Positions 1 to 7,697 of a stretch of 64,000 bases of DNA are shown here, piece after piece. The notes beneath the pieces are model-generated. The model made no database searches. It was given only the letters and a program-made list of their open reading frames with translations, and was not told the DNA's origin. Where the stretch lies: NCBI RefSeq assembly GCF_040702505.1, contig NZ_JBFBLC010000010.1, positions 1-64,000 of the forward strand, read 5' to 3'. The first letter of the stretch is position 1, and the number at the start of each line of letters is the position of its first letter. The translations under genes and the position numbers were made by a program. Source of the DNA: Terrabacter sp040702505. Lineage in GTDB: Bacteria > Actinomycetota > Actinomycetes > Actinomycetales > Dermatophilaceae.

Positions 1-77
1 AGATCAAACGCTGCCTCAAGCGCTACATCGCCAGAGACCTCTTCCGAACCCTCGAACACCCACCCGCAACCACTTGA
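1..77 (+). CDS. 3' end of an IS110-type transposase gene (partial)
   Basis: Only about 25 codons are inside the window, ending in TGA at 75-77. The tail reads RCLKRYIARDLFRTLE followed by a short polar end. This resembles the C-terminus I know from IS110-family transposases, in which an RCLKRY-like segment ends the protein. The stretch is clearly less G+C-rich and more A-rich than the genes that follow, which fits imported DNA. Whether the rest of the gene is intact lies outside the window. The family assignment rests on one short motif and is moderate at best. Confidence 0.5.
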   Translation, partial: IKRCLKRYIARDLFRTLEHPPATT

Positions 78-112
78 CGATCCATAGGAGCGTCGCGACG
101 CCCAGACGAGCA

Positions 113-156
113 GTATGCGAAGGCCAGGTGCCCACGGCACCTGGCCTTCCGCATAC
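113..156. terminator. Bidirectional hairpin terminator
   Basis: A 13-bp perfect stem (120-132 with 136-148) closes a 3-nt loop. It is extended by GTATGCG/CGCATAC (113-119 with 150-156) around one bulged base. It lies between the end of the transposase fragment and the end of the convergent transglutaminase gene, so it can serve both. There is no T-tract, as is usual for terminators in such G+C-rich DNA. Confidence 0.7.
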
Positions 157-180
157 CCCGCCGGTCGGCGTCGGGTCGCC

Positions 181-2511
181 TCAGTTCCGACGGAACCCTT
201 GCCGCCCCGAGACGCCGAGCCGTCCGGGCAGGGACCGCCAGTAGGACACTGCCGCCTGCGGCCACAGGAACGACCGGACGCGCACCTGCCAGGCGCGGGT
301 CCGGCCGATCTGGCGACGGATCGCGCGGATGTCCTCGTGCAGGGCCGCCGCCTCTTCCGGCGTGGTGCGCTCGGGCAGGTCGTAGCGGGACTTCTCGAGG
401 GTGGCGGTGACCCGGCCCATGGCCGTGGCGTTCTCCGGGTCGAGGTGCCCGTCGGTGACGTACCGCGTCCGCAGCTGGCGCAGGGTGATCCCCGCCGGTG
501 TGCCGATGCCGAGATCGCTGAGGTGCGAGGTCAGCTCGGCCCACTCGGCCTCGATGAGGTCCTGCTGCGTCACCGCGGCGCGGCGACGACGCAGGCGCAG
601 CAGCCAGGCCGTGATCGGCATCGAGAAGGCCGCGAGCACCCCGATCAGGAGTGCAAGGACCACGGCGAGGTTGCGCCACGTGAAGACCGAGCCGACGGTG
701 TCGAGGAACGTCGGCGACTTCCGCTGGACCGGAGCCGCCGTCGGACGCGCCGTGGTGGGCGCCGCTGAAGGGACGGCCCCGCTGGACGCCTTCTCGGTGA
801 CCTCACGACCCCCACCGGTGGCGCCCGTGCTGGCCCCGAGCACGGCATACGGCGGCGGGCTGCCGGAGCGGGCGCCGGGCGTCGGCTCGAAACGGAGCCA
901 GCCGAAGCCCTGGAAGTACAGCTCGGGCCAGGCGTGCGCGTCGCTGGCACGCACGACGTACTGCTCGCCGGAGAGCTGCCCCGGCAGGAAGCCGATGGCC
1001 ATCCGCGCCGGGATGCCCTGGGCGCGCGCCATCATGATCATCGCGGTGGCGAACTGCACGCAGTAGCCGCGGCGAGTCTGGTAGAAGCTCTGGATCGGGT
1101 CGAGCAGTCGTCCCTGGCTGTCGCGCAGCGGCTCCCCGAGGTCGAGCGAGTAGGTGTAGACGCTCGTGTCGCGCAGGTGGTTCTGGATGGCGATGGCCTT
1201 GTCCAGGGGGTTGTCCTGTCCGCGGGTGACCTCGTCGGACCAGCGCTGGAGGAGCTCTTTGCTGCGGTCGGGCACGGCCAGGTCGTCGCTGGTGATCGAG
1301 GGGGAGTCCGGCGGACCGGACGCGCGCAGCTGTGGCGGCGCCGGCGCGAGGTCGGCGTAGGTGATGCGGTAGCTGCTGACCGCCCGGCCGACCCGCACGT
1401 CCCGGGTCACCGGGTCGATCGACCACGGCGTGCCCTCCATCGCCACAGCCACGACGGGGTAGGGCGCGGCGATCCGCGGAGCCGCCAGCGTGTTGTTGGT
1501 GACGGTGATGACGTAGTCGCGACGCTGGCTCGGCGGGGGGAGCGGGGCAGGGCTGTCGGGCCGCTCGGTGGACGAGCCGACGACGCTCCACTGCCCACGC
1601 GAGTAGTAGGAGGTCGCGAGTACCCGGAGCGGTGGGCGGCTGAACCCGGTCGTCGTGTAGGTCAGGACCGGTGTCTGGTCCTGGTCGTTGAGGCTGCGCG
1701 AGAGGTCCAGGGTGTCGTTGAAACCGACGGAGCCCTCGCCCCCGCTGCTGGTCGAGCGGCCCAGCCCCTCGGTCAGGTAGTGGGGCGGGAAGTGCGGGAC
1801 GAGGCTGGGGATGGCGACCGCCACGACGATTCCCAGCAGCCCCAGCTGGACCGCGCCCGCCGAGAACGAGCGCAGGGTCTGCCGGTCCTGCTCCGCCTCC
1901 TCGATCTCGCCGCCCGCGGCCGCATGCGTGGTGCCCCAACGGCCGAACTGGGCGCGGGCGGTCGTGTGCAGCATGACCAGCCACAGGGCGACCGGGACGA
2001 CGAAGTAGCGCACCGCCAGCGCGGAGTCGCCGTTCGCGGCGGTGATGAGGTATGCCGTGAGCAGCGGAAGCCCGGCAGCCGCGGGGCTGCGCCACGTGGC
2101 AGCCATGGCGTCGACGGCGATCGCCACGAGGGCGACGGCCATCAGCAGGCAGAAGGTCGTCCCGTCGTTGAGCGGAGCCGGCGCGGAGTACCGCTGCACC
2201 GTGTCCAGGGCCTGCAGGCCGAGGCTGTTGGCTGCCTCGGCCGTGGCGGGGGTGGGCAGCAGGAAGGCGAACGTGTCCCCGGCCCAGACCGCGAGCAGGA
2301 CGTAGCCCGTCACCAGCACCTGGACGACGACGACGAGCAGCCGGGAACGGGTCAGGCCCCGCCCCAGCAGGCCGAGGCCCGCCACGAGGGCCACGACGAG
2401 CACGGCCCCGGGCAGCCACGTGGCGGCGGTGAACAGGCTGGTGATGGGGTAGATCGCCCCGAGGGTCGCGAAGGCGGCCAGGAGCGTGATCCTCCAGCGG
2501 CGGCGGCTCAT
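181..2511 (-). CDS. TgpA-type membrane transglutaminase-like protease (DUF3488/DUF4129)
   Basis: 776-residue membrane protein. A block of hydrophobic helices fills roughly the first 230 residues (DUF3488 type). An extracytoplasmic transglutaminase-like domain follows, with Cys484 in GYCVQFA and His526 in DAHAWPE; the third position sits near FEPTPG. Then come an Ala/Thr/Pro-rich linker, one more membrane helix and a cytosolic C-terminal domain of DUF4129 type. The family contains papain-like cysteine peptidases; the substrate is not known here. I chose the ATG at 2511 because it overlaps the stop of the DUF58 gene as ATGA; the longer upstream reading frame only shadows that gene. It is the last gene of a moxR-DUF58-tgpA operon, a very common actinobacterial trio. 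Confidence 0.9.
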   Translation of the reverse strand: MSRRRWRITLLAAFATLGAIYPITSLFTAATWLPGAVLVVALVAGLGLLGRGLTRSRLLVVVVQVLVTGYVLLAVWAGDTFAFLLPTPATAEAANSLGLQALDTVQRYSAPAPLNDGTTFCLLMAVALVAIAVDAMAATWRSPAAAGLPLLTAYLITAANGDSALAVRYFVVPVALWLVMLHTTARAQFGRWGTTHAAAGGEIEEAEQDRQTLRSFSAGAVQLGLLGIVVAVAIPSLVPHFPPHYLTEGLGRSTSSGGEGSVGFNDTLDLSRSLNDQDQTPVLTYTTTGFSRPPLRVLATSYYSRGQWSVVGSSTERPDSPAPLPPPSQRRDYVITVTNNTLAAPRIAAPYPVVAVAMEGTPWSIDPVTRDVRVGRAVSSYRITYADLAPAPPQLRASGPPDSPSITSDDLAVPDRSKELLQRWSDEVTRGQDNPLDKAIAIQNHLRDTSVYTYSLDLGEPLRDSQGRLLDPIQSFYQTRRGYCVQFATAMIMMARAQGIPARMAIGFLPGQLSGEQYVVRASDAHAWPELYFQGFGWLRFEPTPGARSGSPPPYAVLGASTGATGGGREVTEKASSGAVPSAAPTTARPTAAPVQRKSPTFLDTVGSVFTWRNLAVVLALLIGVLAAFSMPITAWLLRLRRRRAAVTQQDLIEAEWAELTSHLSDLGIGTPAGITLRQLRTRYVTDGHLDPENATAMGRVTATLEKSRYDLPERTTPEEAAALHEDIRAIRRQIGRTRAWQVRVRSFLWPQAAVSYWRSLPGRLGVSGRQGFRRN

Positions 2512-3752
2512 CGGCTGCTCCCCACCGCAGCCGCGGTCAGCAGCGACCAGGTGCGGGCGACGTCGTCCTCGCTCGTCACCCGGACCGCGCGCCAGCCGGC
2601 GAGCCTGAGGGCGTCCACGTGGTCCTGGGCGGGCTCGGCATGGCTGGCCCCGAAGCTCGCAGCGTCGAGCACGAGGGCGAGCCCGGTGGTGCCCGGCTGG
2701 CGCAGGCTCGCCACGCGCGAGGTGACATCCCGCCCACTGGCCCCGACGATCGCCACGAGGAAGCCACCCGCCGCGGCCAGGGCCTGGCCGGCGCGCAGGA
2801 TCTCGTCCTCGCCGGACTCGTCGCGCATCGAGGCGACGGCCAGGACGTCGAGCATCTCGTCGGTCGTCATGGTCTCGACGGCTCGGGAGCTCTCGACCGT
2901 CTCGGCGCACACGAGGTGGACGGCATACCCGTACTCGTAGAGGTGCGCGCCGACGGAGGCCGCTGCCGTGACGGCCCACTCGAACGAGCTGCCGGCCCCC
3001 ACGCCGCCGTGCGCGGCCGGCCGCGGGTCGAGCAGCACGACGGCACGGCGCTGGGCAGGTCGGTCCTCCTGGCGCACCATGAGGTCGCCGGTGCGAGCGG
3101 TGGCCGGCCAGTGGATGCGTCGCAGGTCGTCGCCGTCGCGGTACTCGCGGATCGTCACGTCGTCCTCGCCGTGCAGCGCGATCAGGTGCGCCAGCTCTCC
3201 TTCCGAGCCGACGCCCGAACTGCGCTGACGACTCGACGCGAGCGGCTGCACGGCGGGCAGCACGACGAGGTCCGAGCTTCCCTCGAGCACGGCGTTGCGG
3301 TTGGCGAGCCCGAAGGGGTCCTGGACCTGCACCCCGAGGGGCCCGAGCCGGTAGCGACCGCGCAGGTGCGAGCGCACGACGTAGTCGATCGCGCGCACCC
3401 GTCCCGGCGGGATGCGGCCGACGACGAACCGGGGCCGGTCACCGAGGACGTAGTCGAGGCGTTCCTCCGCCAGGAAGATCGGCGTCGTCGTGCCCGAGAC
3501 GTTCTCGAAGGAGAGGGTGACGTGCGCGTCCTGCCCGACACTGATGCGCTCGGGATGCGTCTGCCGCTCGATGTGCATCCGCGTCTTGCGGGTGCGCACG
3601 AGCACCGCCGAGATGAGCGGCAGGGCGATGAGCAGCACCCCGAAGCGGGTGAGGTCGCGGAAGCCGAAGATGACGCCGGCGAGCGCGAGGACCACTCCCG
3701 AGCCGAGGAAGGCGCGGCCCCTCGTGGTCAGGACGCTGCGCAGTCGGCCCAT
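2508..3752 (-). CDS. DUF58 domain protein
   Basis: 414 residues. Two hydrophobic segments near the N-terminus (about residues 12-45) anchor it in the membrane. A beta-rich region follows, then the DUF58 core with the signature REYRDGDDLRRIHWPATART, which places it in this family (von Willebrand A-like fold). Such proteins are usually encoded beside MoxR ATPases and are thought to be clients or partners of them; biochemical function is not established. It starts 31 bp after moxR and its stop overlaps the start of the transglutaminase gene by ATGA, so the three are surely co-transcribed. Confidence 0.9.
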   Translation of the reverse strand: MGRLRSVLTTRGRAFLGSGVVLALAGVIFGFRDLTRFGVLLIALPLISAVLVRTRKTRMHIERQTHPERISVGQDAHVTLSFENVSGTTTPIFLAEERLDYVLGDRPRFVVGRIPPGRVRAIDYVVRSHLRGRYRLGPLGVQVQDPFGLANRNAVLEGSSDLVVLPAVQPLASSRQRSSGVGSEGELAHLIALHGEDDVTIREYRDGDDLRRIHWPATARTGDLMVRQEDRPAQRRAVVLLDPRPAAHGGVGAGSSFEWAVTAAASVGAHLYEYGYAVHLVCAETVESSRAVETMTTDEMLDVLAVASMRDESGEDEILRAGQALAAAGGFLVAIVGASGRDVTSRVASLRQPGTTGLALVLDAASFGASHAEPAQDHVDALRLAGWRAVRVTSEDDVARTWSLLTAAAVGSSR

Positions 3753-3783
3753 GGGCGGCGGCCTCTCCCGGTCGTGCTCGTCG

Positions 3784-4860
3784 TCATCGGGCGGCGGGCG
3801 GCACCGGCACCTGCCGCAGCAGGTCGGTCACCACCTCGGCGGTGGTCCGGCGGGCGAGCTGGGTCTCGCTGGAGGGCATCAGCCGATGGGCGAGGACCGG
3901 TCCAGCCAGGGCCTGCACGTCGTCGGGGATCACGTGGTCGCGGCCCTCGAGTGCGGCATACGCCCGGGATGCGCGCAACAGGTGCAGCGCGGCACGGGGT
4001 GACGCGCCGAGCCGCAGGGCGGTGCTGGAGCGGGTCCGGGTGACCAGGTCGACGATGTACTGGCTCACCGCCGGGCTCGCGTGCACCCGCGTGACCGAGT
4101 GCACGACGCGGGTGATCGTCTCGGCGTCGGTGACGGGGGAGAGGTCGTCGAGCGGGGAGCGGGCCCCGTGGGTGGCGAGCAGGTCGAGCTCGGCGGCCGG
4201 CGACGGATAGCCCATCGAGATGCGTGCCATGAAGCGGTCTCGCTGGGCCTCGGGCAACGGGTAGGTGCCCTCCATCTCGATGGGGTTCTGGGTCGCCATG
4301 ACGATGAAGGGCGTGTGCAGCGGGTAGGTCGTGCCGTCGACGGTGACCTGCTGCTCCTCCATCGACTCGAGCAGTGCGGACTGGGTCTTCGGCGAGGCCC
4401 GGTTGATCTCGTCGCCGACCACCACGTTGGCGAAGATCGCGCCCGGCCGGAACTCGAAGCGCCGGGCGTCCTGGTTGAAGATGCTGACGCCCGTGACGTC
4501 GCTCGGCAGCAGGTCGGGCGTGAACTGGATGCGGCGCACGGTCGCGTCGATCGTGCGGGCCAGCGTCTTGGCGAGCATCGTCTTGCCCACGCCGGGCACG
4601 TCCTCGATGAGCAGGTGGCCTCCGGCGAAGAGCACGGTCACCGTGGTGCGGACGACGTCGGGCTTGCCCTCGATGACGCGCGTCATGGAGGTCATGAGCC
4701 GGTCGGCCACCTCGTGGACGAGGTGCAGGTCGAGAGCGTCGGACGCCGAGCCGTCGGACCGGCCGGGCGCCCGCGACGGGAACGGGGTGACCCCCGCAGC
4801 CGCGGAGCCGGCCGTCGTGGTGCTGGCGGACGACTCGCGCCCGGTCTCGATCCTCGTCAC
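3784..4860 (-). CDS. MoxR-family AAA+ ATPase
   Basis: 358 residues starting at GTG 4860, preceded by GGAGG at a normal distance. After a variable 40-residue N-terminus the AAA+ module shows Walker A GVGKTMLAK (about 90-98), Walker B VVVGDEINR, the SALLESMEE helix and the sensor-1 region ATQNPIEMEGTYPLPEAQRDRF, all typical of MoxR. C-terminal helices form the lid domain. MoxR proteins act as chaperone-like ATPases for assembly or activation of partner complexes, here presumably the DUF58 and TgpA products. A much longer in-frame extension upstream has no coding character and covers the divergent regulatory region, so I reject it. Confidence 0.92.
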   Translation of the reverse strand: MTRIETGRESSASTTTAGSAAAGVTPFPSRAPGRSDGSASDALDLHLVHEVADRLMTSMTRVIEGKPDVVRTTVTVLFAGGHLLIEDVPGVGKTMLAKTLARTIDATVRRIQFTPDLLPSDVTGVSIFNQDARRFEFRPGAIFANVVVGDEINRASPKTQSALLESMEEQQVTVDGTTYPLHTPFIVMATQNPIEMEGTYPLPEAQRDRFMARISMGYPSPAAELDLLATHGARSPLDDLSPVTDAETITRVVHSVTRVHASPAVSQYIVDLVTRTRSSTALRLGASPRAALHLLRASRAYAALEGRDHVIPDDVQALAGPVLAHRLMPSSETQLARRTTAEVVTDLLRQVPVPPAAR

Positions 4861-4995
4861 GCTGTCCTCCGCTGCTCGTCCCCATGTCGTGGCGCAGCCT
4901 GCTTCTCGCGGGGTGCGCGACCCGTGGGGAGATCTTCTCCCATGCTTCGGCAAAACCGGTAGCGATCCCCGGCGATGCGGGTCGGCCGGCTTCTC

Positions 4996-5011
4996 CTCCA
5001 CTTTCCACCAC
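4996..5011 (-). promoter_or_regulatory. MraZ-like box pair facing moxR
   Basis: On the minus strand this reads GTGGTGGAAAGTGGAG: two GTGGNG boxes 10 bp apart. It differs from the first two boxes of the mraZ operator (GTGGAGCAAAGTGGAG) at two of 16 positions. It lies 136-151 nt upstream of the moxR start codon. MraZ binding is inference from this similarity. Confidence 0.45.
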
Positions 5012-5155
5012 CCCGACGTCCGAGGCGAGCGTTCGGTTCGTCCCAGCGGGGCGGCTGAGCACGCCCGGGTGTGGTGGGGCCGTATGCCGTGTGCCTGCGC
5101 CGGCGGCACGGAGACCCTTCGCGGCGGTGCGCGGGAACAGGCCTCGTCCTCGCCG

Positions 5156-5171
5156 CTCCACTTCGCACCAC
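5156..5171 (-). promoter_or_regulatory. Second MraZ-like box pair in reverse orientation
   Basis: On the minus strand it reads GTGGTGCGAAGTGGAG, again 14 of 16 identical to the first two boxes of the mraZ operator and nearly identical to the pair at 4996-5011. The two pairs lie exactly 160 bp apart and point the same way. Function is inferred. Confidence 0.4.
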
Positions 5172-5226
5172 CCGCGCTGACCTGCGCAGATGCGCAACTC
5201 GCCGGGGCAATTGAGGCCAAAGTTCG

Positions 5227-5258
5227 TTGACGGTGGAGCAAAGTGGAGTACGGTGGGG
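5227..5258 (+). promoter_or_regulatory. mraZ promoter with three MraZ operator repeats
   Basis: A -35-like TTGACG (5227-5232) and a -10-like TACGGT (5249-5254) are 16 bp apart. Three direct repeats, GTGGAG at 5233, GTGGAG at 5243 and GTGGGG at 5253, have an exact 10-bp period and fill the spacer and the -10. MraZ proteins are known to bind tandem TGGGN-type repeats with 5-nt spacers upstream of their own gene, so this is almost certainly the autoregulatory operator of the division cluster. Confidence 0.75.
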
Positions 5259-5311
5259 CAACAAGGCAGGAGATGGCACGTCTGCGGGTCGGACAGGGGA
5301 GGTGGCGGACG

Positions 5312-5743
5312 ATGTTTCTCGGGACGCACACGCCCCGGCTCGACGAGAAGGGCCGCCTGTTCCTCCCCGCCAAGTACCGCGACCGCATGGCATCCGGGCT
5401 CGTGGTCACGCGCGGCCAGGAGCGCAGCCTGTTCATCTACCCGATGGACGAGTTCGTCAAGGTCGCCGAGCAGATGCGCCAGGCACCCACCACGAGCAAG
5501 GCCGCCCGCGACTACATGCGCGTGTTCCTCTCGGGCGCCTCCGACGAGATCCCCGACAAGCAGGGCCGCTTCACCATCCCGGCCAACCTGCGCCAGTACG
5601 CCGGACTCGACCGCGAGGTCACCGTCATCGGCGCCGGCTCCCGCCTCGAGGTCTGGGACAGCGCCGTGTGGAACGCCTACCTGGAGCAGACCGAGCAGAG
5701 CTTCGCCGACACGGCGGAGGAGGTGATCCCCGGGCTCTTCTGA
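5312..5743 (+). CDS. mraZ: Transcriptional regulator MraZ
   Basis: 143 residues, the normal family length, beginning MFLGTHTPRLDEKGR. It carries two SpoVT/AbrB-like halves, each with the conserved D.KGR motif (DEKGRLFLP near residue 10 and DKQGRFTIP near residue 83). MraZ is a ring-forming DNA-binding protein that controls the dcw operon, usually as a repressor, and binds the repeats just upstream. The ATG at 5312 follows a good ribosome site. The longer in-frame extension to 5243 would run through the operator and is rejected. Confidence 0.96.
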   Translation: MFLGTHTPRLDEKGRLFLPAKYRDRMASGLVVTRGQERSLFIYPMDEFVKVAEQMRQAPTTSKAARDYMRVFLSGASDEIPDKQGRFTIPANLRQYAGLDREVTVIGAGSRLEVWDSAVWNAYLEQTEQSFADTAEEVIPGLF

Positions 5744-6005
5744 GCCCCGGATCCACCCCGACGTCCCGCCCTCGACAGCGCACCAGCCCGCACCAGCCCG
5801 CCCAGTCCGACACCGGCCCACCCGATACCACCTGGGTGCCGGCCTCCAGCCGCTCCACACCCGGGACGACTTCCCCCGTCCCGGGCGAGGCAGCGGATGG
5901 GGACCAGCCCGCAGGTGGCAGCCGCGGCCCCGCAGGACGGGCGCCACCAGCAGCACACCAGCAGCACCGACCAGCAACACCAGGAACCAGCGTGAAGGAC
6001 GCAGC
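5744..6005 (+). other. C/A-rich spacer between mraZ and rsmH
   Basis: 262 nt with no gene-like frame and almost no stable hairpin. The sequence is a run of CACCAGC-like units (for example CACCAGCCCG twice near 5782, and ACCAGCAGCAC units near 5945). GAAGGA just before the rsmH ATG serves as ribosome site. It probably acts as an unstructured part of the dcw messenger. No promoter that I would trust. Confidence 0.4.
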
Positions 6006-7013
6006 ATGAGCGACCGAGGACCCGCAGCGGGACGACACGTCCCGGTCATGCGCGACCGGATCCTCGAGCTGCTCGCCCCGGCCCTGCAGCGGCCCGGCGC
6101 CGTTCACGTCGACGCGACCCTGGGAATGGGTGGCCACGCCGAGGGCGTGCTGGAACGCTTCCCCGAGTGCGTCGTCGTCGGCATCGACCGCGACCGGGAG
6201 GCGCTGGCGCTGGCGGGCGAGCGACTGGCGCGTTTCGGCGACCGGTTCCGTCCGGTTCACGCGGTCTACGACGAGATCAAGACCGTCGTCGCCGACCTCG
6301 ACGTGCCGGCGGTCGACGGCATCCTCTTCGATCTCGGCGTGAGCTCGCTCCAGCTCGACGAGGCCGACCGCGGCTTCGCCTACCGCGTCGACGCGCCGCT
6401 CGACATGCGAATGGACCAGTCGACCGGCCAGACGGCCGCCGACGTGCTCAACACGTACTCGGTCGAGGACCTCACCCGGATCCTGCGGGACTACGGCGAG
6501 GAGCGCTTCGCGCGCAAGATCGCCCGCGCCATCGTCCACGACCGCGAGATCGAGCCCTACTCGACCTCGGGTCGGCTCGTCGAGATGCTGCGCCGGGTCA
6601 TCCCGGCCGCCTCGCAGCGCCAGAGCGGCCACCCGGCCAAGCGGACCTTCCAGGCCCTGCGCATCGAGGTCAACGACGAGCTCGAGGTCTGGCGCCGGGC
6701 CATCGACGAGGCGATCGACGTGCTCGCCGTCGGGGGCAGGATCGCCGTGCTGTCCTACCACTCGCTCGAGGACCGCGCCACCAAGCAGGCTTTCGCCGCG
6801 GGAGCGACCTCCAGCACGCCGCCCGGCCTGCCCGTCGAGCTGCCCGAGCACGCCGCATACCTCTCCCTCGTCACCCGCGGCGCCGAGGCGCCGGACGACG
6901 ACGAGGTCACCACGAACCCGCGGGCCGCCTCGGCTCGCCTCCGCGTCGCCGAGCGCGTGCGCGCCACCTCCACGCCCTCAGCCAGCAGGACCAGGAAGGG
7001 ACACACCCGATGA
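6006..7013 (+). CDS. rsmH: 16S rRNA (cytosine1402-N4)-methyltransferase RsmH
   Basis: 335 residues. The N-terminal HVPVMRDRILELL and the SAM-binding DATLGMGGHAEGVLE (about residues 38-52), then GILFDLGVSSLQLDEADRGF, FQALRIEVNDEL and SYHSLEDR, are diagnostic of RsmH (MraW). It methylates N4 of C1402 in the ribosomal decoding centre. This is its standard second position in the dcw cluster. Its stop overlaps the ftsL start as ATGA. Confidence 0.96.
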   Translation: MSDRGPAAGRHVPVMRDRILELLAPALQRPGAVHVDATLGMGGHAEGVLERFPECVVVGIDRDREALALAGERLARFGDRFRPVHAVYDEIKTVVADLDVPAVDGILFDLGVSSLQLDEADRGFAYRVDAPLDMRMDQSTGQTAADVLNTYSVEDLTRILRDYGEERFARKIARAIVHDREIEPYSTSGRLVEMLRRVIPAASQRQSGHPAKRTFQALRIEVNDELEVWRRAIDEAIDVLAVGGRIAVLSYHSLEDRATKQAFAAGATSSTPPGLPVELPEHAAYLSLVTRGAEAPDDDEVTTNPRAASARLRVAERVRATSTPSASRTRKGHTR

Positions 7014-7693
7014 GCCAGATGACTGCCACGGCCAGGCCGCTCCGCACGCCGCGACGGGGGCCCGCCCCGACGCCCCTGCGGGTCATCCCGAGCAGCATCT
7101 CGCGCACGGGCAACGGCGTGTTCACGGCGATCTGCATCGCGCTGCTCGCCGTCGGCCTGATCACGCTGCTGCTGCTCAACACCGCCCTCGCCCAGGGGGC
7201 CATGGCCCTCGGTGACCTCCAGCGCGAGTCGGTGCGGCTCAGCGACACGACCGGCAACCTCCAGGAGGAGATCGCGCGCGCGTCGGCCACGGGGGCCCTC
7301 GCCGCGAGCGCTGCCAAGATCGGCATGGTCCGCATGAACACCCGCGGCTACATCGACCTGTCCACGGGCACGGTGACGGGCAAGCCGGAGCCGGCCACCA
7401 AGGAGAACGCGTTCCCCGTCGTGACCAGCCCCACTCCGCCCGCCTTCTCCTCGACCGTCAGCAAGATCCTGTCGTCCGGCACGGCGAGCGCCGCCGCATC
7501 CTCCGCCGCCTCCTCCTCGGCGGGGGCCACGGCTGCGCCGTCACACGACGCCACGCCGACGACCCCGGGTGCCGGGGCGCAGGCCCCCGCAGCCTCCACA
7601 CTGGGCGGGACGCCCGGCGCGTCGACCGACGGGACCGGCGCCCCGGCCGCGTCGAGCCAGGACGGGCAGGACCAGCAGACGACGGCGAGGTGA
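7010..7693 (+). CDS. ftsL: FtsL-like septum protein with long low-complexity tail
   Basis: 227 residues: a short basic cytoplasmic N-terminus, one membrane helix at about 37-59 and an extracytoplasmic coiled-coil segment (LGDLQRESVRLSDTTGNLQEE). The coiled-coil ends in the MVRMNTRGYIDL region typical of actinobacterial FtsL. About 90 Ala/Ser/Thr/Pro/Gly-rich residues follow. Position between rsmH and ftsI fits FtsL, which forms the FtsQ-FtsL-FtsB type complex that activates FtsW/FtsI. The tail is longer than I expect for the family and resembles a wall-spanning flexible segment. Confidence 0.8.
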   Translation: MSQMTATARPLRTPRRGPAPTPLRVIPSSISRTGNGVFTAICIALLAVGLITLLLLNTALAQGAMALGDLQRESVRLSDTTGNLQEEIARASATGALAASAAKIGMVRMNTRGYIDLSTGTVTGKPEPATKENAFPVVTSPTPPAFSSTVSKILSSGTASAAASSAASSSAGATAAPSHDATPTTPGAGAQAPAASTLGGTPGASTDGTGAPAASSQDGQDQQTTAR

Positions 7694-7697
7694 CCCG

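Larger units (their letters stand above)
4861..5311. other. Divergent regulatory region between moxR and mraZ
   Basis: 451 bp without a believable gene. It holds the mraZ promoter and its three-repeat operator at the right end. Two near-copies of the same box pair lie in reverse orientation (4996-5011 and 5156-5171), facing moxR. One GTATGCC motif occurs at 5082. The mraZ Shine-Dalgarno is GGGGAGG shortly before the ATG. I found no other structure. Confidence 0.6.

Noticed and set aside
2512..2979. N-terminal extension of the transglutaminase frame
   Set aside because: It is Arg/Gly-rich, overlaps the DUF58 gene and has no ribosome site; the ATG at 2511 gives the normal membrane-protein start.
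4861..5436. N-terminal extension of the moxR frame to 5436
   Set aside because: It would cross the mraZ operator and part of mraZ on the opposite strand and has no domain; GTG 4860 has a good ribosome site.
5227..6009. 260-codon frame running through mraZ and its downstream spacer
   Set aside because: It is out of frame with MraZ and has no homologous features; the spacer part is low-complexity Pro/Thr/Ser.
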